Assembly (NCBI GenBank): GCA_035308365.1
Contig: DATGGU010000033.1
Location: forward strand, 1-25,764
Direction of reading: 5' to 3'
Source of the DNA: PALSA-505 sp035308365
GTDB taxonomy: Bacteria; Actinomycetota; Actinomycetes; Streptosporangiales; Streptosporangiaceae
Length of the DNA stretch: 25,764 nt
The translations under genes were made by a program, and so were the position numbers. Shown in pieces: positions 24,343-25,764 of this stretch. Under the pieces are notes generated by a model. That model was not told where the DNA came from. It was given only the letters and a program-made list of their open reading frames with translations, and searched no databases. Position 1 is the first letter of the stretch; every line of letters starts with the position of its first letter.

Positions 24343-24642
24343 TTACTGGCCGGGTTCTGGGTGCCCGGTCCGCACCAGCCGCGCCGTGACGCCTGGCTGC
24401 CTGCCGAACCTCGCCAGCACCCGGTCCACGGATGACAAACTCATCCGTACCACGCCGTCCGTGCAGATCACTTCGGTCTCGTCGGGGAACTCCAGTACCC
24501 AGGCCGCGATCCGGCCGTCCTGGCGGTCGTCCCTGTCCTCCACCACCGCGAACACGGTGGGAGATTCCTCGGCGACCAGCTCGGCCACGAGCTGCTGGTA
24601 CTCATCCTCGGTCCAGAGCGGGCCGGGCTGGTAGAGGTTCAT
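24343..24642 (-). CDS. Small hypothetical protein next to XRE/DUF397 pair
   Basis: I do not recognise a family for this 99-residue soluble, acidic protein. It begins MNLYQPGPLWTEDEYQQLVAELV, an amphipathic helix. Strand-like segments follow (TVFAVVEDRDD, IAAWVLEFPDETEVICTDGVVRMS) and then SSVDRVLARFGRQPGVTARLV. The ATG at 24642 is chosen because a nearby upstream ATG reads ATG-CCA-TGA, while GGAAGA lies nine bases upstream of 24642. It is divergent from the XRE regulator across 125 bases, so that regulator may control it. No signal peptide or membrane helix is seen. Confidence 0.65.
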   Translation of the reverse strand: MNLYQPGPLWTEDEYQQLVAELVAEESPTVFAVVEDRDDRQDGRIAAWVLEFPDETEVICTDGVVRMSLSSVDRVLARFGRQPGVTARLVRTGHPEPGQ

Positions 24643-24767
24643 GGCATTCTGTCTTCCAGTAGTGTCGGTCGGTGACTGTGCCCCTAATTTCCCAGGTGGG
24701 AAGATGATGGGATAGGTGGCACACGGACCCGCCACAATCAGCCACCGATGTCCGGAGGTCTGCCACA
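24643..24767. promoter_or_regulatory. Divergent control region with palindrome
   Basis: This 125-base divergent region contains a 6-bp inverted repeat, TTCCCA-gg-TGGGAA, at 24689-24702, near the middle. A second imperfect set, GTGGC at 24716-24720 with GCCAC at 24731-24735 and 24741-24745, follows. The octamer gccacaat occurs at 24731-24738 and again at 24762-24769 over the regulator start codon. GGAGG at 24754-24758 is the ribosome site for the regulator. The palindrome is a plausible operator for the adjacent helix-turn-helix protein. No convincing -35/-10 pair was identified. Confidence 0.5.
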
Positions 24768-25592
24768 ATGGCCAGCCGTGACCCCGAGAGCGACCCCAAG
24801 GTATTCCTCGGCCGGGAACTGAAACGCGCCCGGATCAATGCCGGGTTCGCCACCCAGGACGCTCTGGCGGCCAAGCTGGGGTTCGACCGCACGGTCATCA
24901 CCAAGGCCGAGACCGGGGACCGCGCACCGACCGACGAGGTGCTGGCCGCCTGGTGCCAGGCGTGCGGCCTGCCCGCAGACCTGTTCGCACGCTTCGCCGC
25001 GCTCGCCCGGCGCGCGGACGGCCCGGTGGCAAGCTGGTTCGAGGGCTGGTTGGAGGCCGAAGGCAAGGCGCACACGCTGCGCCTGTGGGCTCCTTTGGTG
25101 CTGCCGGGCCTGTTCCAGCCCGCCGGCTACGCCCGGGCGCTGTTCCTGGCCATGGGGATGGACGAAGAGGCCGCCGAGGAACAGGTCGCGCTACGGCTCA
25201 GCAGGCAGGAAATCCTGGACCGGCCGGACCCACCGCAGGTGGTAGCCGTAATCTACGAGGCCGTGCTGCACCATCTCGTCGGCTCCCCACAGGTCATGCA
25301 CGACGCGCTCATCCATCTCGCGGAACTGTCCCAGCGGCCGAACATCAGTATCCAGGTGATCCCTACCGACATCGGCGCCAACGCCGGGCTCAGCGGAGCG
25401 TTCAGTCTGGCCAGCGTCGATGGAGCTCCGGAGGTGCTCGCCATGGGAAACGTTGAGGACGTGATCACGGAAAGCAGATCGCTCGTTCGCAAGGCGGCGA
25501 ATATCTTTGTTCGTGTCCAGGCTGACGCGTTGCCCCGCGCGGCCAGCCGGACTGTGATCCTGGAGGCAGCAGAGCGATGGAAGACAGGATGA
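24768..25592 (+). CDS. XRE-family regulator with DUF5753 (Scr1-type antitoxin-like)
   Basis: This 274-residue cytoplasmic protein has an N-terminal XRE helix-turn-helix (about 12-70: FLGRELKRARINAGFATQDALAAKLGFDRTVITKAETGDRAPTDEVL). A DUF5753 domain follows (about 90-268), with WAPLVLPGLFQPAGYARALF, EAVLHHLVGSPQVMHDALIHLAELSQRPNISIQVIP and a region before the end typical of the family (AFSLASVDGAPEVLAMGNVEDV). Such regulators are abundant in filamentous actinomycetes and pair with small DUF397 proteins, as in the Scr1/Scr2 and BldB/AbaA-like systems linked to development and antibiotic production. The ATG has GGAGG nine bases upstream. The stop overlaps the DUF397 start as ATGA. Confidence 0.92.
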   Translation: MASRDPESDPKVFLGRELKRARINAGFATQDALAAKLGFDRTVITKAETGDRAPTDEVLAAWCQACGLPADLFARFAALARRADGPVASWFEGWLEAEGKAHTLRLWAPLVLPGLFQPAGYARALFLAMGMDEEAAEEQVALRLSRQEILDRPDPPQVVAVIYEAVLHHLVGSPQVMHDALIHLAELSQRPNISIQVIPTDIGANAGLSGAFSLASVDGAPEVLAMGNVEDVITESRSLVRKAANIFVRVQADALPRAASRTVILEAAERWKTG

Positions 25593-25764
25593 GCCTTTGC
25601 TGGCGGAAGTCCAGTTACAGCGGCAACGGCGGCGTTGACTGCGTCGAGGTCGCCACCACGTGGCGCAAGTCCAGCCACAGCGGCAACGGCGGCATTAACT
25701 GTATAGAGGTTAACACGGCATGGCACAAGTCCAGTTACAGCGGCAACGGTGGCGGGAACTGTGT
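25589..25764 (+). CDS. DUF397 protein with triplicated N-terminal motif (partial)
   Basis: This gene begins at the ATG at 25589, overlapping the regulator stop by four bases, and runs off the window after 58 codons. An in-frame ATG at 25577 is an alternative start. Normal DUF397 proteins are about 60-70 residues with one W.KSSYS.....CVEVA motif, then VRDSK and a Trp near the end. Here the motif appears three times with a 20-residue period: WRKSSYSGNGGVDCVEVA, WRKSSHSGNGGINCIEVN and WHKSSYSGNGGGNC. DUF397 proteins are the small partners of DUF5753 regulators; the role of the extra copies is unknown. Confidence 0.85.
   Translation, partial: MSLCWRKSSYSGNGGVDCVEVATTWRKSSHSGNGGINCIEVNTAWHKSSYSGNGGGNC
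25601..25764 (+). repeat. Tandem 60-bp repeats inside the DUF397 gene
   Basis: Units start at 25601, 25661 and 25721, each beginning tgg with aagtccag six bases later, and continuing with agcggcaacgg. The third is cut by the window end. Most differences fall at codon third positions or in the last seven codons, so the units are clearly related in DNA as well as protein. More copies may follow outside the window. Confidence 0.92.

Overview
The window is high-GC, densely coded DNA with mixed GTG and ATG starts and many 4-base stop/start overlaps. It most likely comes from a filamentous actinomycete (Actinomycetota). The DUF5753-type XRE regulator paired with a DUF397 gene at the right end points the same way, because that pair is typical of Streptomyces-like lineages. 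No rRNA, tRNA, CRISPR array or insertion sequence was found. No gene-free stretch exceeds about 130 bases.

Positions 1-4422 (minus strand) hold a tightly coupled Mrp-type cation/proton antiporter operon in the order mrpE, mrpF, mrpG, an MbhD-like piece of MrpA, an MbhE-MrpB fusion, mrpC, mrpD. The large ND5-like part of MrpA is not in the window and may lie just beyond base 1. Positions 4541-7305 (minus strand) hold a GH15 glucoamylase/trehalase-type enzyme followed by a short-chain dehydrogenase, with overlapping stop and start.

Positions 7421-12020 (plus strand) hold a four-gene redox operon: a PoxB/acetolactate-synthase-type ThDP enzyme, a four-helix membrane protein, a gluconate-2-dehydrogenase subunit-3-like protein and a GMC flavoprotein. 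The flavoprotein carries a CX5CX3C motif like the 3Fe-4S ligands of bacterial FAD-glucose dehydrogenase. No cytochrome subunit or export signal is seen. Positions 12045-12694 (minus strand) hold a VapBC toxin-antitoxin pair. An inverted repeat lies over its promoter and start codon, and the vapB mRNA is probably leaderless.

Positions 12760-24224 (minus strand) are the most striking part: a three-gene exoprotein operon. A candidate promoter at 24270-24298 precedes a 2028-residue secreted protein with six Fn3-LamG modules; five of these repeat with an exact 945-bp period. Thirty bases downstream is a 1583-residue RHS protein ending in a Tox-REase-7-like nuclease domain. Overlapping its stop codon is a 199-residue HEAT-repeat protein, which I infer to be the immunity protein. 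The set looks like a polymorphic toxin system with a giant adhesin-like partner.

Positions 24343-25764 hold a small unidentified gene (minus strand), a divergent XRE/DUF5753 regulator, and the start of a DUF397 gene. That last gene has its WRKSSYSGNGG segment repeated three times in exact 60-bp units, and it runs off the window.
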